Assembly (NCBI RefSeq): GCF_000485595.1
Contig: NW_014577450.1
Span: 42,585 to 102,028 of the forward strand
Source: Priapulus caudatus
Lineage: Eukaryota > Priapulida > Priapulimorpha > Priapulimorphida > Priapulidae
Direction of reading: 5' to 3'
Length of the DNA stretch: 59,444 nucleotides
In this document: positions 23,801-58,972 of the stretch, in pieces
How positions within the stretch are numbered: the first letter of the stretch is position 1
Layout: each line of letters starts with the position of its first letter
The notes under the pieces: model-generated
What the model saw: the letters and a program-made list of their open reading frames with translations, nothing else
Database searches by the model: none
What the model was told of the DNA's origin: nothing
Program-made: the position numbers and the translations under genes

Positions 23801-24181
23801 TTATCTCAGGGGAATAATATTGCTAATCAAAAATAACTCATGATATAAATAATTCACATTTAAATAATGGATAATTAAACTAGCTTTATTCACATGTAAT
23901 GACAAATAATAAGATGTTAGATATTTTGACTGATACCGCACCTACACAGTGTCATAGATTTGCTTATTACAGGTTGCATTGCAATCGTTACAGAGCTTTA
24001 TTTTCACACAATTACCTAACATCTGTGTTTCTGCCAGTAAGAAGTAGCTCGTGGTAATTAACAGAGTTAATCAACCCCGGAAACATTAATTCGATGTTAT
24101 CTTCAGGTGTTTCTTGACCAGCCAGAAAAAACTGATGCTCACCAGATTTTGAAGCAGCGCCTGAGAACGAGAAAAAGGTAG
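294..24181 (+). CDS. KIF20B: Kinesin-6 motor protein, KIF20B (MPP1) orthologue, 29 coding exons
   Basis: This plus-end microtubule motor of the kinesin-6 family functions in cytokinesis and midbody abscission in animals. Joining 29 exons with consistent phases gives about 2,407 residues (human KIF20B is about 1,820). Visible in order: kinesin start VFLRIRPF (residues 72-79), P-loop GVTNAGKT (165-172), a kinesin-6 loop insertion (about 225-310), switch I NHSSSRSH (386-393), switch II DLAGSE (421-426), motor end near 520, an acidic stretch (about 585-608), a coiled coil to about 2200 and a basic tail. The block LRLSEEQE-like in the insertion and the last exon [12 protein letters not shown] match KIF20B rather than KIF20A (family knowledge from memory). 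The ATG at 294 follows directly after ttgcag, so a non-coding 5' exon may lie upstream. All catalytic motifs are intact. One intron is GC-AG (15274-15473), and exon 17 offers an alternative end at 12105. Confidence 0.93.
843..1101 (+). CDS. KIF20B: KIF20B exon 2: motor domain with P-loop
   Basis: Acceptor tttgcag|aac (phase 0), donor acaag|gtaaat (phase 1). It encodes the stretch [10 protein letters not shown], typical of kinesin-6, and the nucleotide-binding P-loop GVTNAGKT followed by YTIQG. Confidence 0.95.
1102..1765 (+). other. KIF20B intron 2 with a dispersed repeat fragment
   Basis: No coding signal. About 1565-1665 contains a fragment (cacctatctataaatagcac...gtgaaaccac...ggacacct) related to fragments at about 4185-4360, 16740-16870 and 17969-18020. 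Confidence 0.5.
1766..1953 (+). CDS. KIF20B: KIF20B exon 3: motor domain, start of kinesin-6 insertion
   Basis: Phase 1 in, phase 0 out (gat|gtaaga). It encodes [13 protein letters not shown], conserved in KIF20A/B, then [18 protein letters not shown]. The latter resembles the KIF20B-specific block before its long loop. Confidence 0.95.
2106..2232 (+). CDS. KIF20B: KIF20B exon 4: Ser/Thr-rich motor loop insertion
   Basis: Phase 0 in, phase 1 out (agtg|gtaggc). It encodes 42 residues of low-complexity Ser/Thr-rich loop. This is the variable insertion that separates kinesin-6 motors from other kinesins; its sequence is not conserved. Confidence 0.85.
2233..2840 (+). other. KIF20B intron 4
   Basis: AT-rich intron. 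I see no gene, repeat array or transposon in it. Confidence 0.6.
2841..3059 (+). CDS. KIF20B: KIF20B exon 5: motor domain, EIYNE region
   Basis: Phase 1 in and out. It encodes [21 protein letters not shown], with the kinesin EIYNE motif and kinesin-6 flanking residues, then a second charged loop and a strand ending GNVYVKG. Confidence 0.95.
3414..3525 (+). CDS. KIF20B: KIF20B exon 6: motor domain, switch I start
   Basis: Phase 1 in, phase 2 out (cgaag|gtacga). It encodes KVLCIGKKN...TKLNHSSSR. Switch I is split by the following intron and completed by SH in the next exon. Confidence 0.93.
3659..4010. mobile_element. Possible interspersed repeat in KIF20B intron 6
   Basis: Begins ggtgcgaaattaacgcgagt and ends near ttcatttctacccctg. 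Several gactccct and ggagt words recur in both orientations (agtccggagtc, gactccctgatt, gggagtccagtccc). The opening word resembles short repeats seen widely in marine invertebrate genomes (recollection, not verified). No ORF. Confidence 0.4.
4046..4117 (+). CDS. KIF20B: KIF20B exon 7: motor domain after switch I
   Basis: Only 72 nt. Phase 2 in and out, donor agcaa|gtaagt. It encodes [19 protein letters not shown], the conserved strand after switch I. Confidence 0.9.
4185..4360. repeat. Dispersed repeat fragment in KIF20B intron 7
   Basis: Contains gtgaaaccacatttgcatgg followed by acacctatctatagaggacac, shared in degenerate form with 1565-1665 and, less closely, 16740-16870 and 17969-18020. 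Confidence 0.5.
4462..4608 (+). CDS. KIF20B: KIF20B exon 8: motor domain, switch II
   Basis: Phase 2 in and out. It encodes [15 protein letters not shown] (switch II DLAGSE) and [13 protein letters not shown], both hallmark kinesin core sequences. Confidence 0.95.
4750..5040. repeat. GT-rich microsatellite region
   Basis: Imperfect (GT)n with gtgcgtgc and gtgagtgt variants, directly upstream of KIF20B exon 9. Confidence 0.85.
5108..5273 (+). CDS. KIF20B: KIF20B exon 9: end of motor domain
   Basis: Phase 2 in, phase 0 out (cag|gtgaac). It encodes [27 protein letters not shown] and [13 protein letters not shown], the standard C-terminal part of a kinesin core. Confidence 0.95.
5442..5705 (+). 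CDS. KIF20B: KIF20B exon 10: basic then acidic neck region
   Basis: Phase 0 at both ends (88 codons). It encodes a basic Pro-rich stretch ([16 protein letters not shown]) followed by an uninterrupted Asp/Glu run (about residues 585-608). The run lies just before the coiled coil, where kinesin-6 members have a neck linker and charged neck. A CT microsatellite starts about 45 nt beyond the donor. Confidence 0.85.
5749..5822. repeat. (GTCT)n/(CT)n microsatellite
   Basis: Pyrimidine tract starting about 45 nt past the exon 10 donor. Confidence 0.9.
6067..6257 (+). CDS. KIF20B: KIF20B exon 11: start of coiled coil
   Basis: Acceptor ttgcag|gag, donor agaag-ag|gtgcgt in phase 2. It encodes heptad-rich [19 protein letters not shown] and onwards, rich in Glu, Lys, Gln and Leu. 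The donor lies at the edge of a 27-bp GT-rich minisatellite. Confidence 0.85.
6258..6500. repeat. 27-bp GT-rich minisatellite
   Basis: About five copies of a unit like gtgctgtaggtgcacgtgtg plus tgcgtgc begin immediately at the exon 11 donor, then decay into GT repeats. Confidence 0.88.
6683..6800 (+). CDS. KIF20B: KIF20B exon 12: coiled-coil segment with KKSRKR patch
   Basis: Phase 2 in, phase 0 out (ctcag|gtatag). It encodes [24 protein letters not shown] followed by coiled coil. A basic patch (possible nuclear localisation signal) sits next to six acidic residues. Confidence 0.83.
6888..7033. mobile_element. Non-autonomous hAT-type element (MITE), 146 bp
   Basis: Terminal inverted repeats aagtgcttcttaaac (left) and, read inverted on the right, cagtgcttcttaaa. 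The element is flanked by a perfect 8-bp duplication ggctatat (6880-6887 and 7034-7041). An 8-bp duplication and a CAGTG-like end are typical of hAT elements. Internal gtgaatg words recur. No transposase. Confidence 0.8.
7187..7377 (+). CDS. KIF20B: KIF20B exon 13: coiled coil
   Basis: Acceptor gcacag|gag, phase 0 in; donor caaat|gtatgc, phase 2 out. Leu/Glu heptads ([20 protein letters not shown]). The phase is confirmed by exon 14, which supplies the G completing an ATG codon. Confidence 0.83.
7818..7914 (+). CDS. KIF20B: KIF20B exon 14: coiled coil
   Basis: Acceptor caccag|g in phase 2, donor gtg|gtaagt in phase 0. It encodes [20 protein letters not shown]. Confidence 0.83.
8352..8468 (+). 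CDS. KIF20B: KIF20B exon 15: coiled coil
   Basis: Phase 0 at both ends, 39 codons. A Ser-rich segment is followed by [20 protein letters not shown]. Confidence 0.82.
9257..9370 (+). CDS. KIF20B: KIF20B exon 16: coiled coil
   Basis: Acceptor ctgtag|gaa, donor aat|gtaaga, phase 0 at both ends, 38 codons. It encodes [20 protein letters not shown] and a second heptad run. Confidence 0.83.
9967..10096 (+). CDS. KIF20B: KIF20B exon 17, spliced (long-form) version
   Basis: Acceptor ttacag|gag at phase 0. The coiled coil ends LEAQLRRLQ, and a donor ctgcaag|gtagcg in phase 1 joins the phase-1 acceptor at 13189 to form an Asp codon. The same exon stays open for another 2 kb if this donor is not used (see 9967-12105). 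Confidence 0.72.
9967..12105 (+). CDS. KIF20B: KIF20B alternative terminal exon with disordered basic tail
   Basis: If the donor at 10097 is ignored, the frame continues to a TAA at 12103-12105, adding 712 codons after residue 884 and giving a form of about 1,596 residues. The added part is GC-rich and low in complexity (Ser, Gly, Asp, Glu, Ala, Arg). It has four tandem [10 protein letters not shown]-type decapeptides (about 11344-11470) flanked by two RLR(N/S)NRKR motifs. It ends in a strongly basic segment ([26 protein letters not shown]), a plausible nuclear or microtubule-binding tail. AATAAA follows at 12767. The open frame over 2 kb and the poly(A) signal support a real alternative 3' end; expression is not shown here. 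Alternatively the 3' coiled-coil exons could belong to a separate gene, but the KIF20B C-terminus at 24107 argues against that. Confidence 0.62.
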   Translation, partial: EQALAELAQLSEESKLALQEAKEMLGSRNNYIRELEAQLRRLQGSALYPRLSQRSPTGGAGEEVSRAVPRITITGCTDEDGESSGGASDNPHLLSPPRMIDVSPNCGRVDAGRDDDGGSSRLLSNSACETGPTSSWSSSSTSGNTYVMNADPGLSSDSGRSPRDASARSPTREESDLLFENSIVREVSRMSEGGLAARAPSSSDGERTAWTSVPVFRIGRITKASCAAAERQERDARKACHDDGRPSAASAAECAAPIGGAANDAHRSGEESHAGGEARRVNAMEGAEFTFRMSYESAASSAILLQPLSATSPVDDDASKANRSPPTVPARSRRARDYKNVDDGQAAMAVAEGNTLRVRGNSSKTNENVSPGNDGVAQRGTRSGQRERALTLRPAIREVGSCQAGAVEEVGEQWQGKAVLAQQEQQGVEVLSADITSRPASHRRLRNNRKRMLSSSSNAPADAEKGESGPADAGKVESGPADAGKVESGSADAEKVESGPARRTRRLRSNRKRKPIPENQAAPIHAGVTKDARAHSPKKQGERGQPRRRVLAEAFHASSLQSSADAAGGKVNVLAGAERDGCRGNNVVKGRAQGGSAVVASPLPCMDATLETSPRKPLTAKHTKTSWLRMKLSNSSSAARGGGGPKSPVPAMGVSPLAKSVAGHPSSLSQISPKPRSAKKRKVVVANVKVMAARKRSSLVIKRITRSRAKKM
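12106..13189 (+). other. 3' UTR-like sequence and tandem acceptor array before exon 18
   Basis: The first about 670 bp look like an AT-rich 3' UTR ending at AATAAA (12767). A small palindrome aattaatttaaatttaaatt lies at about 12592-12614. From 13095 to 13165 a 24-bp unit (tcgctcactcacgcag core) repeats, placing AG acceptors at 13117, 13141, 13165 and the best one at 13189. Confidence 0.65.
12767..12772 (+). terminator. Poly(A) signal AATAAA of the short KIF20B form
   Basis: Canonical hexamer about 660 bp after the TAA at 12105, inside an AT-rich 3' UTR-like stretch. This would end transcripts that read through exon 17. Confidence 0.5.
13190..14871 (+). CDS. KIF20B: KIF20B exon 18: giant coiled-coil exon with 42-bp repeats
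   Basis: Acceptor tttgcag|ac in phase 1, donor accaag|gtacgt in phase 0. It encodes about 561 residues of uninterrupted coiled coil. From 13687 to about 14400 there are 17 tandem 14-residue units related to [14 protein letters not shown] (two heptads each, 42 bp). From 14539 to about 14790 there are four 21-residue units related to [21 protein letters not shown] (three heptads, 63 bp). Unit lengths are exact multiples of seven residues, so copy number can change without breaking the coil. Three further in-frame AG acceptors lie upstream at 24-bp spacing. Confidence 0.87.
13687..14400 (+). repeat. Coding 42-bp tandem repeat, 17 units
   Basis: Repeated unit of roughly gagaacgagacttctaaaga followed by gcaggtgtctcaactcacacag. 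Units are strongly similar; variant residues alternate between KEQ, REK and LQK at the same heptad positions. Confidence 0.93.
14539..14790 (+). repeat. Coding 63-bp tandem repeat, 4 units
   Basis: Four units of 21 residues (EEGERLxACVAxxEEERxxxx). The Cys in ACVA recurs in every unit. Confidence 0.87.
15109..15273 (+). CDS. KIF20B: KIF20B exon 19: coiled coil, ends at a GC donor
   Basis: Acceptor acgcag|gtg at phase 0, 55 codons ([20 protein letters not shown] and onwards). To keep the frame into exon 20 it must end at gcagag|gcacgt, a GC-AG intron. The nearby GT (gaggcac|gttacc) would give a phase-1 join and an immediate stop (CAT TAA). Confidence 0.8.
15474..16661 (+). CDS. KIF20B: KIF20B exon 20: coiled coil with about 62-residue repeats
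   Basis: Phase 0 at both ends, 396 codons. It contains about three degenerate copies (15540-16190) of a roughly 62-residue unit with the pattern LQKxxEEKEVxLxE, AExLSxxIxDLME, VKxSTLKExxSxxTEL. The second half is ordinary heptad coiled coil. Confidence 0.88.
16888..17968. mobile_element. Foldback element with a nested mariner-like MITE
   Basis: The left end gagcgtacaatggtgaaatg (from 16888) is inverted at catttcaccgttgtacgctc (to 17968). Longer inverted arms pair about 16930-17135 with about 17392-17554, sharing the words gctgagataatgag and gatcagctgtccta. The right arm is interrupted by a second inverted-repeat element (see 17556-17923). The central loop (about 17136-17391) has no convincing ORF. 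It lies in KIF20B intron 20. Confidence 0.75.
17556..17923. mobile_element. Nested MITE with TA target duplication
   Basis: The ends attttttattttgttggttt and aaaccaacaaaataaaaaat are inverted copies. Outside them the host sequence resumes (attcgacTA ... TAatactgcaacatg), so a TA duplication is likely, as for Tc1/mariner elements. The interior is A/T-rich and non-coding. Confidence 0.65.
18165..18384 (+). CDS. KIF20B: KIF20B exon 21: coiled coil
   Basis: Acceptor gtaacag|gcc, phase 0 in; donor gatg|gtactt, phase 1 out. It encodes [20 protein letters not shown] and onwards. Confidence 0.83.
18788..18943 (+). CDS. KIF20B: KIF20B exon 22: coiled coil with CxxC-like SCQLCRE
   Basis: Phase 1 in and out (ttcag|gtaccg). 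It encodes [20 protein letters not shown], then SCQLCREL and a Leu/Glu end. Its last about 37 nt, the donor and about 90 nt of intron are copied in tandem downstream. Confidence 0.82.
18907..19305 (+). repeat. Tandem duplication of exon 22 end plus donor (about 126-128 bp unit)
   Basis: Units begin at 18907, 19033 and 19161, and a fourth breaks off near 19300. Each begins with aacaaggaactgtctg, continues through catctgta.ttcag|gta and ends in atcagag. The third copy carries a GTCA-type insertion that shifts the exon-like frame. Confidence 0.9.
19825..20048 (+). CDS. KIF20B: KIF20B exon 23: coiled coil
   Basis: Phase 1 in (cttgcag|tg), phase 0 out (ctacag|gtgagt). It encodes [20 protein letters not shown] and further heptads. 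Confidence 0.85.
20465..20641 (+). CDS. KIF20B: KIF20B exon 24: end of coiled coil, DNAQQ repeat
   Basis: Phase 0 at both ends, 59 codons. It ends the coiled coil. It contains three tandem DNAQQ pentapeptides from a 15-bp repeat at about 20572-20616. Confidence 0.82.
21396..21530 (+). CDS. KIF20B: KIF20B exon 25: basic tail segment
   Basis: Phase 0 at both ends (ttgtag|gaa; ccg|gtgagg), 45 codons. Acidic start, then [15 protein letters not shown], comparable to the RKRKS patch of vertebrate KIF20B tails and a likely nuclear localisation signal. Confidence 0.8.
22158..22274 (+). CDS. KIF20B: KIF20B exon 26: Arg/Thr/Ser-rich tail
   Basis: Phase 0 at both ends, 39 codons: [20 protein letters not shown] and onwards. 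It is low complexity and supported mainly by phase, splice signals and position. Confidence 0.7.
22564..22705 (+). CDS. KIF20B: KIF20B exon 27: conserved tail, [11 protein letters not shown]
   Basis: Phase 0 in, phase 1 out (gacag|gtctgt). [19 protein letters not shown] corresponds to the KIF20B tail block with a SP phosphorylation-type site. Confidence 0.88.
23535..23695 (+). CDS. KIF20B: KIF20B exon 28: conserved tail, KKKRKLY
   Basis: Phase 1 in, phase 0 out (atg|gtaggc). It encodes [16 protein letters not shown], later [19 protein letters not shown]. The KRKLY plus SSxP/MSP arrangement matches the vertebrate KIF20B tail. It has several proline-directed Ser/Thr sites. Confidence 0.9.
24107..24181 (+). 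CDS. KIF20B: KIF20B exon 29: C-terminus and stop
   Basis: Acceptor ttcag|gtg at phase 0. It encodes [20 protein letters not shown] then TRKR and TAG (24179-24181). The H-Q-I-(L/I)-K-x-R-L-R-T pattern is the terminal signature of KIF20B and fixes the identity of the whole gene. Confidence 0.92.
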   Translation: MFLDQPEKTDAHQILKQRLRTRKR

Positions 24182-24633
24182 TCTACACATCCACGCCAGA
24201 GTTTGCAATGAAAGAAGTCCACTATTGCGTAATTGTGTGCGTGCGTGCGTGCATGCATGTGAGTGACACACCTTCATCAGTGTGTGGTAGTTTTTCTTTG
24301 TAAATGTAAGCACCGCGGCTTTGTGGGTATTTGATACAGCGCAAAAGCAATGCCTGATGTGGCAGATGTGATTTCGCCGTGCTAGGACACCTGTAGGAGA
24401 ACTTGTTTAGTGACTAGCTATATTTTTTCTTTAGAAAACTGTCTATAGAATTATGTATGACACTTTTAGACTAGTGTGTCTATAGGTTTAGAAGAGCTAA
24501 TGTAAAGGCTAATATATCATATGTACAGTTGGGTGTGAATGAGAGGGAGCAAAAAGGAAGAGGGAGTAACTTAACCCTAACTATGGCATCTTACGATCTA
24601 ATTCACGTGTGTGATACAATGTATTATTACAGT

Positions 24634-24639
24634 AATAAA
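24634..24639 (+). terminator. Candidate poly(A) signal AATAAA of KIF20B
   Basis: First clear AATAAA after the TAG, about 450 bp downstream. No downstream GT-rich element was checked in detail. Confidence 0.45.
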
Positions 24640-26288
24640 AGTGAAGTGATGTAATTGAAGAAATGAAAGAGTGGCTATAGGAAGCATATGCTAATGTAAT
24701 TATGTAACCACCAGGGGTGGCAACCGGAGGTACACCCACGCTCCGATCAGGGTAAAAATCAGTAACTCGATGGGTAATCTATAACAAAACATTGCAACTG
24801 CTCTTCACCTGTAGTGCTGCGCTAGTCGAAGGAACTTGTGAAAACAATCAGCAGACGAAGGGCTGATTTATCCCTACACACGATATATTACAAGAGTATA
24901 GAGATAGATATACAAGTTATAGATATAGCAATAACTTCCTTCTAAAATGCTAAAGATGCGGTTTTAAGCACTGAAATTTGCAGGAAAAATCGTATCCCCT
25001 AGGTTTTGATAGCTTTTGCCCCCTACTCGCAATATGAATTTAAACCCCCGCTGGTGAAGGCCCTTAGCCATCCCCCTACCCCCTTCCCGGCGGGAACCCC
25101 CCCTCCCCCCGCCGTTAGTTATCTTGGCACCTCGTCAGGGACCTTGAACCCCTCCACCATTGTCAAGCAATCTCTGAAGCTACCCTTGACCATGAAACAA
25201 AACATCGAGTTTAATTATAAGGGGTTGGGTTTGATAGAAGTATGTTACTAGTAACCCCCAATCAACATACAATGAAGCTATACGGTAAATATGTGGTGTC
25301 ATGGGTTTTTCCTGTATTATGCATGTCATATTATATAAAAAATGGCATCATAAAGAATCTAAACTATATAATACGTTTGTATAATTTCTTTTACTTTTGT
25401 TTTATATATATACAATTGTATTCCTTGTTGAATATATACTCACAGCTGTGCACTTGAGTATTTTTGTGTGGGACGATTTGCATGTATACCTGCAATTTCT
25501 GTAACAATAAAAACGTACACGAAGAATGAATATAGATGTATATGTAAGTATAGTAGTTGAAATATTTATTTGGTAAACAGCATGTGTAGTATTTACAGTA
25601 ACTCAGTAACACGAGACCAAGTACGCCACGCTAGTGTTCATGCATGTCGTTAAACGTTACACAGGTACCGCCTGCTACGTGCTACAGGATAATGCTAACA
25701 GAATTAGGATCTATATATGTCACAGGTTTCGTCTGCTAAGAACCTGCTGCATTCTAAACGGCACGACGTTAACATCGAATATACAAATAAATAATAGAAA
25801 TGCTCTCCGGCGTTTGCGAGTGCACATACATGCCACGATTCTTAGTCGACCGTCGAACACCTACATCTGCTACTACAACGCCGGCCCGTCAGCAACCTCA
25901 ACAACCATTGCATTGTTGCAAATCAAACTGCATTTTCTATTTTTCTCAAAAACGCGTGCGCTGATCAGCCGCCTAGTTGCACCCCGTGCCACACACCGAA
26001 TGAAAACACGTACCGGTAGCCGAGTATCTCCATTGTAAGCCAGTTCACTACACGTCACCAGAATAACATTATTTGCTCTAGTTCGTAAACAGCGGAGGAT
26101 GGCAAGCATGAATTCTAATACAAGCTAATTAATGAAAGCAAATAGAAATGAAACTAATGTATCACAGTAACATTAATGCCATGCATGGCTACCATTATTG
26201 TAAAGTAGCAAGCAAACATGCGGACCGACTCAATGCCAACAGAATGCTAAGCTACCAACAGAAGCCAGTGCAGTTAGCAACGCTCATA

Positions 26289-26520
26289 GGGTCTATGTCC
26301 CCCAGGGTACTGCCGGGACGTACCCTGGGTACGGCCTAACTCCCTAGACTCGTTATTGGAGTACGCGCACTGATATCTATAATAATATTATGATTATTAT
26401 CATAATAATATTATGATTATTATAAAGTTATTATAGAGATAAGTGAGTACGCGAGTTACGGTCCGGCATATTAGATAGTACTAGGGTACGTTCCGGCAGA
26501 ACCCTGGGGGACATAGACCC
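26289..26520. mobile_element. Palindromic MITE-like element, 232 bp
   Basis: It starts gggtctatgtcccccagggt and ends with the inverted copy accctgggggacatagaccc. The arms remain partly paired inward (gtacgcgcactgatatctat against atagagataagtgagtacgc) around an ATTATTATGATT core. No clear target duplication was found, so the class is unknown. Confidence 0.78.
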
Positions 26521-26900
26521 TCTCAGCGTTAGCAACACGTGCTAGCATCACTGGTGTTGGTAAATTAACACCACGTAGGATAAGTGTCGGTTAGCACGTA
26601 GCAATACACGTAACACTGCTGCTAATGCAGGTAACGTTGATAGAAACAACTACGGTTGGCAACACGTTACATAATGATTGGCAACAACTAGCACTATGTA
26701 TCAAGCCCAAATCAAAATAATTTTTTTAATCTTTACAACACTGAACATAACTGCACGTGCCTTTTGCACAAAACAGTTAAACACTGCACCCCACAAAGTT
26801 CTACGTGCTAGCAAGCCAGGCAACCATACAGCTAAAACACCTACCAGCATCCAGAGATGTTAGGGTTCATGCGTAGCAAGCAGGCAGGTGGTGTTACAAG

Positions 26901-26970
26901 TGTAATATAATCAGGAGTAAGATAATCCTAGATTATCCTATATTATCTTACTCCTGATATAATATACACT
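26901..26970. repeat. Short perfect hairpin
   Basis: atataatcaggagtaagata is followed about 15 nt later by its inverted copy tatcttactcctgatata. The loop is about tcctagattatcctat. It could be a tiny MITE remnant. Confidence 0.75.
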
Positions 26971-28094
26971 ACTTAACAGGTGACACGACAGAGAACGAAG
27001 CTGGTAGACGGATATGGGTTATTGATAATACCAGGAGTGTCATAATATAGACAATGACATAATAATACATATACAGGATATTTAACATATATACATTAAT
27101 ATGACATAAGCTATATTACGACACTACTTATAATACTACATGTACAGGCGCTATATAATAATTTATGGTATCAAGCGCAGCTCAAGCTGAGCGCAGTTTT
27201 GCCATTTACAACTGCTTCTACACATTACCATTCAAAACATCCACACAACTATGTCCTATAACTTGACCTGGCATGCAGTATAAGTAATGTCTTACGAAAC
27301 AAACAGTGAATACCAATCAATGGATTACTATACCAATACGATACTACTCAATCGATCGATTTAGGAGTGAAAAACAACATTGTTTTTTTTCAGAGAGAAT
27401 CGATATTACATCTTGTAACACATTGTAGGCTTGCTACTTCACTCATCATATACAAACGACCGGGTGGCGTGTACGAACAACTGCATTTCCATTATTAAAA
27501 ACCGTTTTTGGCCCGTTTACGTCTAATTATCGCAAAACCCCGGCATTTCCTGTCACCTTCTCTCACGCCATCAACGCCCGCCCGCGTCTACCTGCGCATA
27601 TTTATGTTCGCACACGTCACCGAGATGCCATAACGAACGGCCTCCACGCTTTTATATATAGACTCGTGGGCGTTTCTAGTTACTGGCACAAGACGCTGCC
27701 ACTGTGTGTTTTCTAACCGCGTACCTATGCATATATAATAGATTGGCTCCACTCGCTGTGGACACGGCCACTGTTAGTCTGAAAACACTATTGAAGTGAG
27801 CGAACTGAAATCCGTATGCAAAGAGGGAGAGAAAGATGCAAGGCTGCAAAGCCGTTTCCATGCGTAAACACATTGCACGACGCTAGAGAGAGAGAGACAC
27901 GCCTTCTAAGTCACGATTAACACTGGTCGCATAATGGGCCCGCGAAGTGATGCATGATTTTTTTCTAATATGCGAACCACTTATAATCCTTACACTGCTT
28001 GCATGTGAAGAAAAACCCGTTGGAATGCTGTAGTGCTACGGCATGAATAGGGACGCTGCGACCTAGCGTTTATATCCGACAATGAATCGCAACA

Positions 28095-28096
<2 letters not shown>

Positions 28097-28133
<37 letters not shown>

Positions 28134-28137
28134 CGTG
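28097..28137. repeat. (CACG)n microsatellite
   Basis: About ten tandem CACG units. Confidence 0.95.
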
Positions 28138-29139
28138 CGTATTATACAAAGGAAAATCCTAAGTTCCAGTTGATCAACTGAAATAGTGTCCATTAGCGTC
28201 TAAGTAACATTAATGAAATTAGTTGTTTCGTTGGGACTACGTGACCATGCAAGATATCTCTGCATATCGCAAACACAAACACTCAGCAGCTGTATAGTTA
28301 GTAACAACAGCAAGATTACTAAACAACATTGCAGTATTCACGACAGTAGCAGGTGTTTGAGTAAAAACAGTTGATGTAGTATATCAGACAAATCACTAGC
28401 ATAGCAGTATTAGTAGTAGTTAACAGCAGTAACAGCAGAATTAGTAGCAGTAACAACAGTATCACCAGCAGTAGCGACTTCGCACTAGTAGCAGCAACAA
28501 CATTATCATTAGGATGATTTCATAATGATTATTGATAGTAGAAGCTGCAATAGTAGCAATAGAAATAATAGTAGAAGTAGCGGTGTCAATGGTAGTAATG
28601 GTAGTGTTAACCGTAACGGTAGTGGAAGTAGTAGTAGTAGTGTATGGGCTTTTACACACGTTGAAACAATTCACCATCAACCTTATAAGACAGTCAGTTA
28701 TAAACGTACATTATATGAGAAAGAAGTTCAATTATTACAAATAAAGTCTGTTAGAAAAGCCACGCGGATACGTTAATGTCGCGTGAACTGAGCACGGTAA
28801 GTTACACAATGTACAATCAAACTACTTAGAAACAACGAAAAACCGAGATTCAAACGCTCCTCTCTGGGTTTTCAGGTCACGACATGATATTAGTAATAAC
28901 CACCAGGCAGTGGTTGCTATATCGACATCCTGTACAGTCTGAACATTAATTAGCATAATAATAATAAAGTGTACTTCACTGGTCATTCTATCTGCACACA
29001 AACACACGGTGCATGCTCAATACCGACCGCTGCTGCTGCTGCTGTCAGCGGTAACCATGTAATGATTAGTGCAGTCAATTCTCTGCCCTTGAAGGTCAGT
29101 TCTCTATCATTGACAGTTAGTTCTCTGTCTAAGCGATGG

Positions 29140-29290
29140 CACGCACGCGCGCACGTACCAGACGCGAGCGCGTACGGACGCACGCACGAACGCATGCACG
29201 CCTGCACTCACTCACTTACGCACGCACTCACTCACTCACGCACGCACTCACGCACGCACGCACGCACGCACGCCCGCACGCACGCACGTC
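29140..29290. repeat. CACG/CACT microsatellite
   Basis: Imperfect cacgcacg and cactcact units, about 130 bp beyond the LZTS stop codon, so probably in its 3' UTR. Confidence 0.85.
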
Positions 29291-29420
29291 ATCTGCTCGT
29301 GACGACCGATGTTCTGTCACCGAGTTCCTCCGCTGTATCCCAGACCTGGACGCCTGGAGAGGTGAGACTTGATAGCAGGCAAGGGAGGCAGGCGAGCGAC
29401 GGAGGGAGGGAGGGAGGGAA

Positions 29421-58204
<28,784 letters not shown>

Positions 58205-58556
58205 GTCGTTGGCCCTCACTGCTGCATGGCTGATCATCTGCCGATTCGACAGACAGCGTAATCCATACTTCAAACAAACACGCCGTCAGATAGATGCTCT
58301 GGTAGTCAGTCAGTCTTTGCTAGATACTCATCTTAGTATACATGGTGCAAAACAGTCCACCAGGAAAACCACGAAACCGCGCGTACGTGTGTTTACAAAT
58401 CGCTCCTTGTCGTCTTTCCGCTGATAAGTGTACTCTGTCAAACGCTTGAAGTATTCGTAACTTTCGTTTTGTCTGTCTGTCTTTCCCTCTGCCTATCTCG
58501 TTTACGCTCCTTCTGCCTCCCTCTATCTCTCTTTTCTTTCTTCCACGCGTACTATA

Positions 58557-58600
<44 letters not shown>

Positions 58601-58934
58601 CTCTCTCGCTCTCGCTCTCTCTGTCTCTGTCTTTATCTCTCTATATCTCTCTTTCTCGTTTGCTCCCTCTCTCGCTCTCTCTCTAAGTCTCTACCTGTCT
58701 CTCCATTTCTCTATCGCGCGTACGTGCGCAAGCAATCCTGCCAGGTGTGAGCTGCTCCGTATTATCCACCTCTAGCTCACTCTCGTCTGCTCCTCGTACT
58801 AAGCCAGCGACGCTGACGGACGAGGACGTACGGCACGCGCGCGTGCATGCATGGCTGCAGCTGGCTGTGACAACCGCCGCCGCCGCTAACGCAAGCCGAG
58901 CGCAGGTATAGAGGGGGCGTCTGTCTGCGGCAGC

Positions 58935-58972
<38 letters not shown>

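Larger units (their letters stand above)
24182..29420. other. Region between convergent KIF20B and LZTS 3' ends
   Basis: Contains the probable KIF20B 3' UTR, two palindromic elements (26289-26520; 26901-26970), (CACG)n tracts (28097-28137 and 29140-29290) and a GTA/GTAGTA-rich stretch (about 28385-28650). Open frames here are short, compositionally biased or repeat-derived. No gene is supported. Confidence 0.6.
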
